From the NCBI GenBank assembly GCA_010015655.1, contig ML976662.1, positions 1,052,818-1,116,817 of the forward strand: DNA of 64,000 bases, given 5' to 3'. The notes below the pieces were generated by a model, which saw nothing but the letters and a program-made list of their open reading frames with translations, made no database searches and had not been told where the DNA came from. Positions 12,114-24,402 of the stretch are shown here, piece by piece. Position 1 is the stretch's first letter. Every line of letters starts with the position of its first letter. Made by a program: the position numbers and the translations under genes. This DNA is from Bimuria novae-zelandiae CBS 107.79 (lineage: Eukaryota; Ascomycota; Dothideomycetes; Pleosporales; Didymosphaeriaceae).

Positions 12114-13146
12114 AGAAGACACCAATCGCACAGCCCACTCGACTCCATCACACCAAGGATGACGAGTGTACGGCTAAAAGATGGACTTTCACCGCTTCAG
12201 CCCATCTCCTCTGGAGCACGACGACCCGGCCGTGAGAGGCGATCCCGCCTCCATCGTGCCCTGTGCAACCCTCCCAGTTTATTCTCAACATCTCATCCCT
12301 AATCCGGAGAATGCCCCGGCTGCTGCGACGCTCCGGCTCCTTACAGACTATAACGCCTCCTGTAATTTGTTTTTACCTTTGCCAGCTACAATGCACAAAG
12401 GTCATGTGGGTTCGGTATCACAAATAGCAGACGAAGCAGCACACCAGCGTGTCTCTTTACAGGCAGGGTTATCCAGGTCAATCGATATCATCCTCAGAGC
12501 GCAACTCTGGTCGACCTACGCACGGGTATGGGTGCGTAAGTAGGATTTACATGGGTACGCTGCAGCGAGGATTCCCCGCAAAGACGCACGCTGAGGATAG
12601 GTTAGGTGTGCAATGGTGATCTGGGTAATATCTGTGACTGGAAACCCGGTCGTGGGTGCGTAGCAGCGCTGTTGATTTTCCCGGTGGTGCTAGAATGCGG
12701 GGTGCATATAGAGGTGAAATGCGTAACTGGAGAGGTTTGATTGGACGGTCCAAGGAGGCTACAGTTTGAGTACGCCCGTGGTGCGTTTTGGCTGATCGTT
12801 TGAGGGTCTGCTGATCTGCGAAGGTGGTGGTTGAGTGCTGGGGCAAGCGTAGGGGTGAGGGGTAGGTGTATTCAGGGTCCATGGCTGGAACTTCTACGAG
12901 TATTACGAGCCTGCAAGCATGTGCGATTGGAATTTAATTCTCCGATGTGATGATCTGGACCAGTGATAGATCGATAATACAACGTATGATACATGCAGGA
13001 GTTTACATTCCCACCATCCTCGACTAATGCCATTATATCCTACACGCGAGCCGTTATAGGCAATTCCTCCGTATCACACCCACCATGTTTTCCTCTCCAA
13101 TAAACCTGATATCTAAGTCTGGAATCTGAGAGGGTTGAAATTTACG

Positions 13147-14829
13147 TTACCGAAGCTCGACGCCCAACTTGTCCACGAGCTGCTGTCGGAACTTTTCATG
13201 CAGATCATTGGTTTCCTCATTAGTGAGGGTGCGCTCCAGATGACGGTAGTTGACCCTGTAGCACATGCTGCGGCGGCCTGTCTTGGGATGCACAAATTCA
13301 TCCGTGAGCCGCACATCCTCGACCACATCCCCGCACACCTCGCGCGCAATCTCCATGACGTCGTTTTCATGGAATGATGCTGTCGTGGAGGCGCCTGGAG
13401 CGGGTGTAGGGCTTGCGCCACCGGCCGCGCTAGACAACGTACGCAGCCAAAACGACACGTCCTTGAAGCAGGCTGGGTACTTGCTGAACGGTACAAAGCG
13501 CTTGATTGGGGAGGACGCACTGAATTGGGACAGAAAGCGCTTGTCATTGCTCCAGAAGAGGCGAATGTCCGGTATGGAGTAGAGTAGCATGGCGATGCGC
13601 TCTAGGCCTATACCGAAGGCCCAGCCCACACGGTTAGGGACGCTGGCATGGTTCAGAATAGACTGCTGCACGATGCCGCTTCCGAGCACCTCGAGCCAGT
13701 CGCCCTGCCAGAACACCTCAAGCTCCCAGGATGGTGAGGTAAACGGGAAGTATGCCTCTACCCAGCGTACTTTCAGGGGCTCATCTGCAGCTGCAAACCC
13801 TGCATCGGAAGCGGTCTTAGCCGCGTTGAAGATAGCAACCACGACGTCCTCGAGCGAGCGCTTGAGATGCGCAGCAATAGCCTCTGTTTCGTCGGCGCTG
13901 TGCCCCTCTTGCAGCGGGTTGCGCTCAGGATGAATCGTCGGGTTGGGATCTTCCACCTTCACATCGTGTTTGGGAATTTTAGCCACGTCCTCCCAGATGA
14001 TCTGCGCGAGCGTTTTGCCCTGTTTTTCAGCAGCGCGCCGATCCCATGTCCGCGCACCCTCCATCTGGTGGAACACAGGGTAGTGGCTGCGGTCAATGGC
14101 ATCCCGCCGGTAGACGTCCGCGCTGATGAGATACGCATCTGCCTCGTTTTTTCTGAACGTATCCGCCTGATGCGCAGATGTGTGCGTGCGGAGTACTGTG
14201 TCCTTGTTCACGTAGTACGTGTCTGTTCTAGAGCGGCCTACGTGGTCCGGAGGAAAGCCCAAAGAGTCGAAGTTTTGCTGAGTTGTAACAATGGGGAAAA
14301 GATTGTTGTGCGTTTTATATCCAGGGAAACGGGATTCTATCAGTTGGCGAGTGATAGTGAGGGGATGATCAGGTTGGGTGTGCAGACGTCGAGGAATAGC
14401 GTCCAGGATCGATGAGGGTGTGTTCATCCAAGAATCGGTCTTGTATGTCTTGCCTTCTACGGTAATTTCCTTCTGAGATGGTCCTGTAAGTACTTAGAGG
14501 TGGTATAGACATCCGTTGAACGTTGAAATTTGAGATGATTATCCATGTAGCAGTTTTGCACAATTGGCGACAAATGGGCGGACATTTGCGTGAGAAAATT
14601 CAAAGAGAAGCTGTCAATATGGTAATGAGTATGCTCGCACCGTGCTTGAAGGTCTCAATGGCAAGAACCCCCTGGAGAAGAAAAGATCACATGACCTGCG
14701 CGTACCTGCAGAATTCCATCGCACTTGTCTTGACACCACCAGCGGCGATCTCTTCAGCTTCAGAGTTCTAGAGGGAATCTTTCCCCCCAATTGACGGTAC
14801 AGTGCCGTCGGAAATGATGGTATTCGCAT
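13147..14829 (-). CDS. MSF1: mitochondrial phenylalanine--tRNA ligase
   Basis: Charges mitochondrial tRNA-Phe in the matrix. Two exons, complement(13147-14483, 14706-14829), give 486 aa, the length expected for a monomeric mitochondrial PheRS. The first 40 residues (from MRIPSFPTALYRQLGGK) are rich in Arg, Ser and Leu with no acids, a typical targeting presequence, and a 222-nt intron separates them from the body. The body has LRTHTSAHQ, the motif-2 region YPVFHQMEG, the motif-3 region GWAFGIGLERIAML, and a C-terminal ferredoxin-like anticodon-binding domain ending in DKLGVELR. The start at 14829 is the only ATG in frame ahead of the splice site; upstream there is only a TTG and then a stop. 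Confidence 0.93.
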
Positions 14830-15056
14830 TCTTGATGGTTTTGTAAAGCATCTCAGCAAACGCGTACGGAGCGTCGGAGCCAGAAATGCACGCGACGCCA
14901 AGTCTCGGGACTATTCCGTAGTTCCGAGCTCCCCATATGCTTCGCACCCGAGGTTCTGTTCACCTATTAATTTTGCCGCCCCTACTTGTAATCCTTTGAC
15001 ACTGCAGAGAGCGAACTGGCAGGCTACATGTAGCTTCTGCAAAGATCAGGGAAAAC

Positions 15057-16130
15057 ATGTCGGCTCTTGAGAAGCAGGCGAGCGTATCTGAGCTGTGGAA
15101 GAGCAACGATGTGAAGACGACGGCTATACATTATCCCTTCTGGTTTGGAGGGAGTGCGAGTTGTGCTGCGGCATGTTTTACGCACCCGCTCGATCTGGGT
15201 GAGTTTGAGTCTTTGAATGGTGCCCATTCATGCTAATAGCTGCGCAGTGAAGGTACAGCAACACGAATATGTTTTCTGAAGCGCACGCTCACAGTCTTAC
15301 TAGGTCAGATTACAGATGCAGGGGACCCAAGGTGCACGTCTGAACATGTTCCAAATGTTTGCGCATGTCGCCAAAACTGACGGCATCATGGGTTTGTATC
15401 GTGGCGTATGCGACACCCCTTTCACGTCTATCATATTTTTGCTAATAACATCCAGCTTTCGGCCGCGCAATTGCGCCAATTGACCTACAGTACGACACGT
15501 TTTGGTGTCTACGAGGCGCTCAAGGACCGCTTCACCACAGCCGAAACCAAACCTTCCTTCCTCACCCTCATAGCAATGTCGTCTGTATCCGGGTTCCTCG
15601 GCGGCGTAGTCGGTAACCCTGGCGACATCCTCAACGTCCGCATGCAGCACGATGCTGCACTGCCTCTCGAACAGCGCCGTAAATATAAGCATGTTTTCGA
15701 CGGGTTAATACGCACAACGCGCGAGGAAGGCGTGGGCAGGCTGTGGCGTGGTGTGTGGCCTAACTCGTCGCGAGCCGTGCTCATGACGGTCGGTCAGTTG
15801 GCCTCGTACGATGTCTTCAAGCGGATGCTGCTCGAGAAGACCCCACTCAAGGACAACCTCACAACGCACTTCACCGCAAGCTTTCTCGCGGGCTTTGTCG
15901 CGACGACGATGTGTTCTCCGGTGGATGTTATCAAGACGAAAGTCATGAGCTCTACCGAACACAAGAGCATCATGAAAATCGTCACGGATACTACACGAAC
16001 GGAAGGCCTGCGCTGGATGTTCAAGGGATTCGTACCCAGCTTTATCCGGATGGGCCCGCACACCATTCTTACATTCGTTTTCCTGGAACAGCACAAGAAA
16101 ATCTACCGGAAAGTGAAAGGCTTAGACTAA
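15057..16130 (+). CDS. DIC1: mitochondrial dicarboxylate carrier
   Basis: Inner-membrane exchanger of malate or succinate for phosphate. Four exons, 15057-15198, 15248-15252, 15304-15405 and 15456-16130, give 307 aa, the normal length. The three carrier repeats are visible through their signatures: HPLDLVKV near residue 44, NPGDILNV, and SPVDVIKT. LQMQGTQGARLNMFQMF and GLYRG identify the dicarboxylate branch. The second exon is only 5 nt (TGAAG, completing Val-Lys of the first signature), flanked by 49- and 51-nt introns. Both introns are GT-AG and the frame closes only if the micro-exon is included. It is divergent from PheRS, about 230 bp apart, so the two mitochondrial genes may share a promoter. 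Confidence 0.92.
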
Positions 16131-16449
16131 GAGACGAACATAGATATGGATGCAAGTGCCCAGGTGGCTGTACATACATGCGATCTATATGGCGAAGTTG
16201 GCTGAGTTCCTCCTGCTTTTTAATACCTCGGGTGGCATACACTTTGCACTCGCTGTCGTTTTGTACACTGTTGCTTAGAGCATAGATATATCAGCGGCCC
16301 TTTGATACAGGGATTCTACCGTTTTGTCCACCGAAGAAACAAATTCATCAATCGAAGAAGTTTGCAAACTTGCTTTGTGCCTTACATTTACACGTACTTC
16401 TGTGCCCATGACACGTAGCGGATGAATGCTGTTCGGGGCGCCCCAGAAT
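16131..16449. other. convergent 3' intergenic region
   Basis: About 320 bp between two convergent genes (dicarboxylate carrier on plus, secreted protein on minus). It is expected to hold both 3' UTRs. I see no further gene or repeat. Confidence 0.5.
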
Positions 16450-18566
16450 TTAAACACATGGCACAATTATCAACGCGACCACCAGCAATACCGAAAGGAA
16501 CGTCGGCCAACGTGCCGCCCGATTACAGCCGGAAGTTCTCGGCGGTGTCGTCGTAGATGCCGTTCCACTCGGTGCAGACGAAGGCTCATTCTCCCCCTCA
16601 AGAGGCGAAATAGATCCCGTATAAGTAACCGATATATTCTGCGCCGTATCCACGAACAGCGCCGCAGGAACATAAAGATCCTCTTCAACCGTAAACTGCA
16701 GAGTAGCTGGACTCACCGAGTCATCCACCCTGCGCTTCATCAACGGAAAATTTCTTCAATAGCAAAGCAAGACTTACGCCGCGTACTCCTCGCCGCTATT
16801 ATCGGCCACCGAGAGTCTAGTAACCGTCCCATCGAACATGACGCTCACCTCGTACCGCCCCTGCAGAAGCTGGTCCAGTCCCAAGGCGAGGAATGTATCC
16901 GTCCCGTTGCCCTGCAGGTCTTTCCACGAAGGGTCCGTCCCATTGATATCTACCTTTTCTGTAGCGATAGCACGTGTAGAGAAGTCGAGCTGACGTTTTT
17001 CCGGCGGGTCGAGGTACCAGTCCACGGGAGCGGGGACGTCTTTGCACCCGCCGTCGATGCGGATGACGAACTTGTCGCCGCGTTGCAGGTTGCAGCGACT
17101 CCTGAGGCTGTTCAATTCCTTGCCTTGGAATTTAGAGTTCTGCTCTTCTGGGACGCAGATGCGGGTTGCGAATGCGCCGCCTTCGAATGTTGAAGCTTGG
17201 ATGACGGGTCAGTAGGGTAACTTGCGCACACGTGGTTTGGTTATTGGGTGTTTACCTGGTGGATACTCGTCGCATTCTAGCTTCCCGGTGAAGTTTGGGA
17301 TCTTCGCTTCGGCCGCTGTATCGTTGTGAGCTGTGAGATTCATGTAGCCTAGACGGAGAGTGAGAGGGACGTACGTTTGCAAGCTTTCTTGAGAAACTTT
17401 GGACAGTTGACCTTCTTTCTGTTGCAGTTGTTTTCCGGATACTTTGTTCGAGATCCAGCGTACGTGAGCACTTCTTCACCCCCGTCGTAGTCGATCGGCG
17501 GAGTCTCAGGATCGAGTATGCCGCGCTGCTGTTGTTCCAAGCGGGCCTTTATGCCTACCGCAAATTAAGCACCGATTGCTTATTGGAATAAGTTCTTTTC
17601 GAATACTTACCTGCGCACATGCTTTGGATAAGATCGTCCAGCTTTCCGTTCACGTTTTTGAACGTCACGGAGGGAAGGTTTTGCCCTGAAGAATGAGGTA
17701 GGTAGGTGCACGGCCGCTTTGGTCTCGCTCTGTTGGTGATATGATTGGCATATTCAAAGAGGTTCCAGGAGACGTCGCGCTTTGGTGATGCTGGCATGGT
17801 AGGGACAGCGCATGTATCGCTTGACGAGCGTGAAGTGCGAGAGCTAACCCTTATGCTGGTACTAATGCTGGAGCTGATGCTAGTGGTAGTGATCGTAGTT
17901 GCACTTGTGCTGGCGCTGGTGCTTATACTCGTAGCGGTCTTTGTAGTCAAACTTGAACAGTAACCTGCAACCGATGCGCATGTTGATCCTGCAGGACAAC
18001 CTGCCATATGTTGGTGTCTCATTCAAAGCCAAACTAGGCTACTACATGCTCCAGGGTAATTCAGTTCCTGGGTAGGACAGCAGCCTTGGTAGCCACCCAA
18101 GGTATTGCACTTTTTACCCGGGTCGCATGCGAAGCCTCCGGCACAACATTCAGAGCCAGCGATTACACAGTTTATTCCTTCACACGTCTCTCCATCATTG
18201 GGACAACAGCCTTCGGTGCGGCAGTTCTCATTTGATGTTAGCCTTGCAATGCACGGTACCTAGAGAACGTTGGTCTGGCGCGCGAAGTGACTAGATACTC
18301 ACACACTTTTGCCCAGTGGCACAACATGTGGTCGCAGAACAGCTGGGACCGCCGGGATCGGGACAAACGAACTGTTGCCGGGCGAACAGGAGCGAAGGAA
18401 GGACACCGGCGCTGTTCAGAAGGATAGTGCTGTTGCTGAAGTTCGAAACCAGGTTGGAACCAAGGTCAGCGAATCCGGACCTAAAAACATCGGCGTGGTC
18501 AGAAGCGATGTCATACGCGGTCACAGCCAATATAAACATTACATTGATATAAAGAGTACACAACAT
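16450..18566 (-). CDS. secreted Cys-rich surface protein with NucA/NucB-like segment and C-terminal anchor
   Basis: Seven exons, complement(16450-16729, 16778-17195, 17256-17330, 17375-17554, 17611-18000, 18046-18259, 18303-18566), give 606 aa. Order: an N-terminal hydrophobic signal peptide (MLCTLYINVMFILAVTAYD); about 120 residues of closely spaced Cys pairs (TCCATGQKC, GCCPNDGETC, ECCAGGFAC, GCCP); a Thr/Ser-rich stalk; then ECDEYPPGASTFEGG followed by RICVPEEQNSKFQGKEL, which resembles the CDEYP...EGG core of the NucA/NucB nuclease family; and finally a Ser/Thr/Pro segment and a hydrophobic tail (FLSVLLVVALIIVPCV) ending the protein, typical of a GPI signal or tail anchor. Catalytic activity is not shown. 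One acceptor (17196) is AAG rather than CAG/TAG. The start is the ATG at 18566. Confidence 0.65.
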
Positions 18567-19101
18567 AGTGCTGGTTGACAACAAGGTATGTTTCTATTTC
18601 GAAGCCTGTGGCACTTTTCAGGGCTAGAAGTGAACATTTAAGTTCTTCGATCCATGTGTGAAGCGTCACCAGGTAACACCAAGAGATAACGCGGAGAAGG
18701 CTGAAGCAATTGCGTATTGAACCTGGTCTCTAACCTATCATACGATTCTGTGGCTGCCATCCACCCAACGGCCTAGTACCATCCAAGCCTGCAGTCCGTG
18801 GAGTGCGAGGCATCTAGGCTGGAAGCCGCGAGATTGGTGCAATAAGAGTACATCGCTGTGTATCCGAAGCCGTGATCACACACCGGATGTTGGAGGGTGT
18901 GCGTGAAAGCGAGGCTGTGAGGTTCTAAGGTTCCTTCCAAGGTTCCAAGGTTCTAGTAGCATCACGTGCAGGAGAGGGGGCTTATCGATTACACATGTAA
19001 CAGTGGGGCCAAAGCGGTCAGGGCTGGCAAAATTGTTGTGCGCGAACTTTTTTGCCGACACAGCCATCAACCACTGCGATAAACTCGCTGTGCAGCACAA
19101 C
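18567..19101. promoter_or_regulatory. divergent intergenic region upstream of RRP12 and the secreted-protein gene
   Basis: About 535 bp between two divergent start codons. It should hold both promoters. The only pattern I see is a run of AAGGTTCC-like direct repeats at 18918-18955. Confidence 0.4.
18918..18955. repeat. short direct repeats (AAGGTTCC/GAGGTTCT units)
   Basis: Four copies of an 8-9 bp unit around GGTTC occur in about 38 bp, roughly 150 bp upstream of the RRP12 start. They could be clustered factor sites or slippage; nothing here decides. Confidence 0.5.
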
Positions 19102-22100
19102 ATGTCGCTTGAAGAGAAATTGGTGAAGGTGCGGGACTCGCCAAAGGGTCACAACCAGTACCAGGTATGAAGGCAGCCGATCAAAGCAGTATGTGTAGCT
19201 AATTCCGTAGAATGCTGTAGTGCTCGCTGCCATCGAAGACACGCTGAAGCAGCAAAACTCTGAGCCCACGCCCACGGCATATTTTGCAGCGCTTCTAGCT
19301 CTTTTAGGGCGACAAATATCCAATGAAGGGATAGCGAATAAGGAAACCGCAACGTCGGTCATTTACCTCCTCGATCTGGTTACATCCCACGTCCCGGCAC
19401 CGCTGCTGCAGTCCAAGTTTTCGACCATTCTTCCGAGCCTTGCGCCCGCCCTCACACATCCCGATGCCGAAGCGCCGCTGCTCCGATCTTCGATAGGATG
19501 TCTCGAGTCGCTGCTTGTCGCACAAGATGCGCGTGCGTGGGAACTACCGACCACTCAGGTTGGGCCCCGGGCCGCTGTCGCTGGGCTGCTGCAAATAGCT
19601 GTGGACCAGAGGCCAAAAGTGAGGAAGAGGGCACAAGAGGCTTTGGCAAAGGTGCTTAATAATGCGCCACCTAGTCCGTCGCTAGACCATCCTGCAGCCG
19701 ACATGTGCGCAGAGACGGCGCTCAAGATGCTGAAGGACATAGCCCAGGCGGCAGGGAAGTCGGCAAACCAGAGGAAACGGCAAGCAGATCAGAGCAAAGA
19801 GCCGGATCTTATGCATGCGCTGCAGCTAATCAAGACGATTACAAGCTGTTCTGGCGGCTGGCCAAGCAGGAAGATTGATATATTGTGCGAGCTGTTGCTC
19901 AACATCTCCCGTTCGAGCAGCGAGTACCTTACCATGGCTGCGTTCGAGATCTTTGAGATTATTTTTGCGGGCATGACCGACGAGGTCTCTTCGGCGAAGC
20001 TTCCACGTCTCTTAGAAGTCATCTCCGAGCTCCAGCCTTCCAAGAACGATGCGCAGTTGCTTCCCCCGTGGATAGCAGTCATCTCACGAGGTTACGAGGT
20101 CTCAGCAATAATTGAGCCAGAGGACACATTTGCAAAGCTTCCCGAACTCTTCAACATGGTTGCCACTTTCCTCGAATCACCGTCTCACAATATCCGCATT
20201 TCTGCTTCCGAGTGTTTGATTTCTTTCTTTGCCAACATTATACCCGACAGCGTTATTCTGGAGCCTTCGATTTATGACGAGAAGACCTTGGAGAAACTGG
20301 CGCAGGCTGCGCAGAATTTGTTGAGCGTCAAGTATCAGGCGGCATGGATGGAAGTGTTTAGCACGCTGGGTGCCATGTTTGAAGCGCTGCGCTGGCGCTC
20401 GGATCCAATTCTTAAGCCTATGTTGAAGACGATTGGAGAGTTGAGGAGTAACGACTCTTTTGCGGGAAAGAAAGAGGCAGATGCTGTCATTTCGAAGGCG
20501 ATCGGTGCCATGGGCCCCGAGGCTGTGCTGGAAGTACTTCCTCTCAATCTGCCAAGACCGCCGCCTGGTCAAACAGGCAGGGTCTGGATGCTACCTTTGC
20601 TTCGGGACTCAGTGCACAATACCAAGTTGGCACATTTTAGACAAGAGATGGTGCCTCTGAGCGAAGTTTTGTTCCAAAAGGTCGTGGACCACGGCAAGAA
20701 AGAGAAGACGATGGAGATCAAGGTTTTCGAAACAATTGTCCAACAGATCTGGTCGATCCTGCCTGGATATTGCGACCTGCCGCTTGATCTAGCTGAAGCT
20801 TTTGACCAGAGCTTTGCTGAGATGCTGGCAAATCTGCTGTACAGCCAAGCGGACCTGCGAACGGACATCTGCAGAGCTCTGCAAAACCTTGTTGATGGTA
20901 ATAAGGCTATAGTGGAGCTAGACGGATCGGAAGATCTTGTAGCGCAAGCGCGGATATCCAAGGCGCAGGCTCAGATAAATTTGGAGCTTTTGTCCAGCTT
21001 TGCAAGCAACATGCTTGCGGTGCTTTTCAACGTCTACAGCCAGACTCTGCCTCAATATAGAGGGTCGATTCTCATGACGATCAACGCATACTTGAGCATC
21101 ATCCCCGAAAAAGTAAGCAAGTGTCCACCCGTCAGCCTTGAAAGCACTAACCCTTGTCCAGGAGCTCATAGAGACATTCGAGCGCGTCGCTACCAGCCTT
21201 GAAGCAGCTTTGTCAGATATTGTCCCTCAGACACAAGCGGACAAGCAAAAACAGGACAAGAACCAGAACAAGATGCCGCCAATGAGCCGTACTCTAATGG
21301 ATCTTATCAACACCATCGCGCCCTACCTACCCCGCGACAGCTATCCTTCCCTGTTCAAGATGGCTTCCATCTTGATCAACAAGAACGAAGATCCGCAACT
21401 CCAGAAGAAGGCGTACAAGCTCATCCCAAGGCTCGGAGAATCCGAGATTGGCAAAGCTGCCTTGAAAGAGAGGAATTCTGAACTTCAGCAATTGCTCCTC
21501 CAAAGTTCGGAGCAAGCCTCCGGTCCTGCAAGGAGAGACCGTTTGCTTGCATTGTCGCAAGTCCTCCAATATCTGCCTCAAAGTGATCTTCACTTCATTC
21601 CGTCTGTGCTCTCCGAAGTCGTAATTTCGGCCAAGGAAGTCAACGAGAAAGCGCGAGAGGCCGCGTACGAATTACTTGTTGCAATGGGTGAAAAGATGGC
21701 TTTGGGCGGAACGGTCCTGCAGAACAAGGTACCCGATATGCCTGCGGATGCCCCTTCTGTAGAGGCATCTCTCGAGGAGTACTTCACTATGGTCTCGGCT
21801 GGCCTTGCTGCAACCATGCCGCACATGATTTCTGCTTCGATTACCGCCCTCACCCGCATACTTTTCGAGTTTCACACGAAAGTCTCGAAAGAGACAATCA
21901 AGAACCTGCTCGAGATCATGGACATGTTCCTGCAAAACCCGAACCGCGAGATCGTACGGAGTGTCCTTGGCTTCGTCAAGGTAGAAGTCATCTCGTTGCC
22001 AGAATCGCTCGTGAAGCCACGCCTCAATATACTGCTCGCGAATCTGTTGGTGTGGAGCCACGAGCACAAGGCACATTTCAAGGCAAAGGTTAAGCACATC

Positions 22101-23003
22101 GTAGAGCGCATGATCCGCAAGTTTGGCGTCGAGGAAGTGGAGCGAGCTTGCCCAGCAGAGGATCGTAAGCTCATCACCAACATCAGAAAGACCCGCGAGC
22201 ACCGTAAAAAGAAGAAGCAACAGGGAGCCGAGGGCGGGGATGAAGCAGAGGAGAAGCCAAAAGGCAGGTTCGAGAGCGAGTACGACCAAGCTGTTTATGG
22301 TAGTGAGAGTGAAGACGAAGAGGGCGACTCAGAGGACGAGTTCATCAAGGCGCAGAGCAAACAGCGACAAGGCAAAGCCAAGCGCGGTGAAACATACATC
22401 GTCGAGGACGAAGATGAGCCGCTGGATCTGCTTTCCAAGCGTGCGCTCGGAAACATATCTTCCACCAAACCATTACGACAGCGGGAGGTACCCAAGAAGA
22501 AGACCAGGGCGCGCATGAACGAAGATGGCAAGCTCATCTTGGGTGACTCGGATTCCGAAGATGAACCTGTTGCACTGAAGAAGGGAGGGAAACGTCATGT
22601 CGGTGGAGACGACGAAGCAGATGTCGATATGGACATCGACGGAGACGGCGTGTCTCTGGAAGCAGGCATCAATGCTTATGTCGATGCGATCCGGGGCCGT
22701 GACGCTGCGCAGCGTGGACAAAAGGGCAAGCTCAAGTTCAGCAACAAGAAGAGAAAGGATGAGGATGATATGGACGTCGACAGCGACGACGAGAAAGAAG
22801 TAAGAAAGGCAAAGTCTGGAAGTGGCATGGGCAGAGGTCGTGGAGGCCCGCAGAATCAGAGGCGAGGGCTAGGCGTAGACAAGGTCCGGGGGGGACAGAA
22901 AAGCCCTGGGAGGGTAGAGAAGGGGAGAGGACAAGTCATGCCGGGGTGGGGTGCGGGGAGGGGAAGAGGGCGCGGTGGCCATGGCGGTAGACCGCAGAGG
23001 TGA
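19102..23003 (+). CDS. RRP12: ribosome biogenesis and export factor Rrp12
   Basis: A HEAT-repeat protein that accompanies both pre-ribosomal subunits and helps their maturation and nuclear export. Exons 19102-19164, 19211-21112 and 21162-23003 give 1268 aa, close to yeast Rrp12. The first exon encodes 21 residues (MSLEEKLVKVRDSPKGHNQYQ). The body is alpha-helical throughout, with the conserved NUC173 region roughly at residues 330-560 (WMEVFSTLGAMFEALRW, VWMLPLLRDSV). The C-terminal 230 residues alternate acidic clusters and lysine runs and end in an RG-rich tail (GRGRGRGGHGG), as expected for a nucleolar protein. Both introns are GT-AG, 46 and 49 nt. It converges with calcipressin downstream. 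Confidence 0.94.
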
Positions 23004-23558
23004 TAGTGTGCTCGATGCAATTCTGAGATGAGATACCATTTTCTGAACCCGTTCTTCCTCGCAATCTGAGTCACAAAGTCATGACTTTACAATGGCGTCC
23101 TGAGCTTCGGGTCAACTTCCTCCCCATGAGCCGGGTTTGAGAGCATGTGATACCACCACACCAAATTCCATCCCTCAACGGGTTCATCAAGTGTTCCCCT
23201 GTGTCTCTGCTTCTCTTGCCCCCGTCTTGAGATGTATGACTGTATAGCATCCCAGGTCGCGTGTCCATGCGAATCACGACAGACACGAAGCTACACAGTC
23301 TAGCAAGATGGTATTCGAAGTAAATATTTTATTATGCCAGCGTCGTCTCACAGAGTACCGTGGCTAGTTGAATATCCCAGTAATGTTACAAATCCTCCGT
23401 TCCAGCCCATTCACCAAGTCCTTCCTATGCAAAAGAGCCGATCCATCCTGGGAATCACAATAGGAAAGTTCCCACCAACGCCGTCCGTGCCTTACCCAGC
23501 GCTATTTTCGTATTTTGGATATAATACGGATCAGAAAAGAGAATACGAGACCGGTACA
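23004..23558. other. convergent 3' intergenic region
   Basis: About 555 bp between the convergent RRP12 and calcipressin genes. It should hold both 3' UTRs. A 124-codon plus-strand frame at 23334-23708 runs into calcipressin antisense and looks like a shadow frame. Confidence 0.5.
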
Positions 23559-24402
23559 TTAGTGCATGAGCTCGACGGGGGGTCTCGTCGTCGCGACAAA
23601 CTTGCCCTGCGCCTTCTGCGTGGCGATGGGGCCTTCTATGCCCTCCATCGCATCAGGCGTCATGCTGGCCGGGCTCACCGTTGTGTCTTCCACTGCGATA
23701 GCGGGTAGGTTGGGGCTGTTACCGTGGTCGTCGGGGTGGTAGACAATGGTCGAGCTTCCCGTTCTCCGTCGCGTGATGAGATGGCTCATTTCTGGGTTCA
23801 TGTCGTCTATAGGTGAAGGGTACTCGCGTTGGTCTGCGTGCAGCTTCGCCAACGCCTCTGCCAGGTCCTCGGCGTGCACGGTCTGGTTCGGCGCATCTTC
23901 GTTGCGCATCTCCCAGCCCATAGGGGGCGAAGGCGGTGGTGATATGAAGAAGAGCTTGTCGGACTTTGGCAGTGGCAAATGTTGGTCGCTGGGATTCAGA
24001 GGTGTGTTCAGTCCGAAGTATACGCGCACCCGGCAGCCCATGATCTGCTCGCCGTCCACCTTCTGGCGGATTGTGATAGCCGAGTCCACATCGAAGAAGG
24101 AGACGACGACACGGCGGAAGGACTTGAGGGGCGCCCAGGTGTGGATCGGTGCGTATGTATTGATCGTTTGCCGTATCTGGACGAGGTTGGCTGGGTGGAA
24201 GATCTCGGGTTCAACCAGGTTCTAAGACGCGGTTAGCTGGAACTTTTGAAAGCAAAGAGTTTACACATACTGTGATGATGAGCGTATTTGAAGGTGGAGA
24301 AGGTTGCACCAGTGGTGGGAGATCCGAGAGGTCCAGCGAGAGTGGCGATTTGGACCGTGAGGAAGCGCGAGAATGCAGTGGAGATGGTATCGCGGTAGTC
24401 AT
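23559..24402 (-). CDS. RCN1: calcipressin (regulator of calcineurin)
   Basis: Binds and modulates calcineurin, the Ca2+/calmodulin phosphatase. Exons complement(23559-24221, 24271-24402), separated by a 49-nt GT-AG intron, give 264 aa, typical for fungal calcipressins. The N-terminus is Ser/Pro-rich, followed by an RRM-like fold beginning NTLIITNLVEPEIF, running through SFRRVVVSFFDVDSAITIR and VRVYFG. The family hallmark ISPPPSPPMGWE lies near residue 150. Later, TVHAEDLAEALAKL and a Ser/Thr-rich C-terminus follow. The start ATG at 24402 is the first in frame. Regulation by calcineurin-dependent transcription is known for the family but nothing in the promoter was checked. Confidence 0.93.

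Larger units (their letters stand above)
9100..13146. other. 4-kb gene-poor stretch
   Basis: I find no gene I can defend here. Open frames such as 9488-9811 (plus, 108 codons), 10292-10669 (plus) and 12181-12543 (plus, 120 codons) have no recognisable domain, no convincing introns, and lie among equally long frames on the other strand. Base composition is ordinary, so this is not a RIP-mutated block. Small features are a 20-nt T run at 11668-11687, a short GCAGT tandem at 11975-11994 and an 18-bp perfect palindrome at 12096-12113. The right end is the 3' flank of the PheRS gene. Confidence 0.4.

Noticed and set aside
12181..12543. 120-codon plus-strand open frame in the gene-poor stretch
   Set aside because: Composition and content do not resemble a known family and there is no splice or neighbour support.
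14830..14901. Longer N-terminus for mitochondrial PheRS
   Set aside because: The added segment begins at a TTG and an in-frame TAG lies just upstream; the ATG at 14829 already gives a good presequence.
17349..17374. 26-nt intron in the secreted-protein gene
   Set aside because: Too short for a spliceosomal intron. A later CAG acceptor gives a 44-nt intron in the same frame and was used instead.
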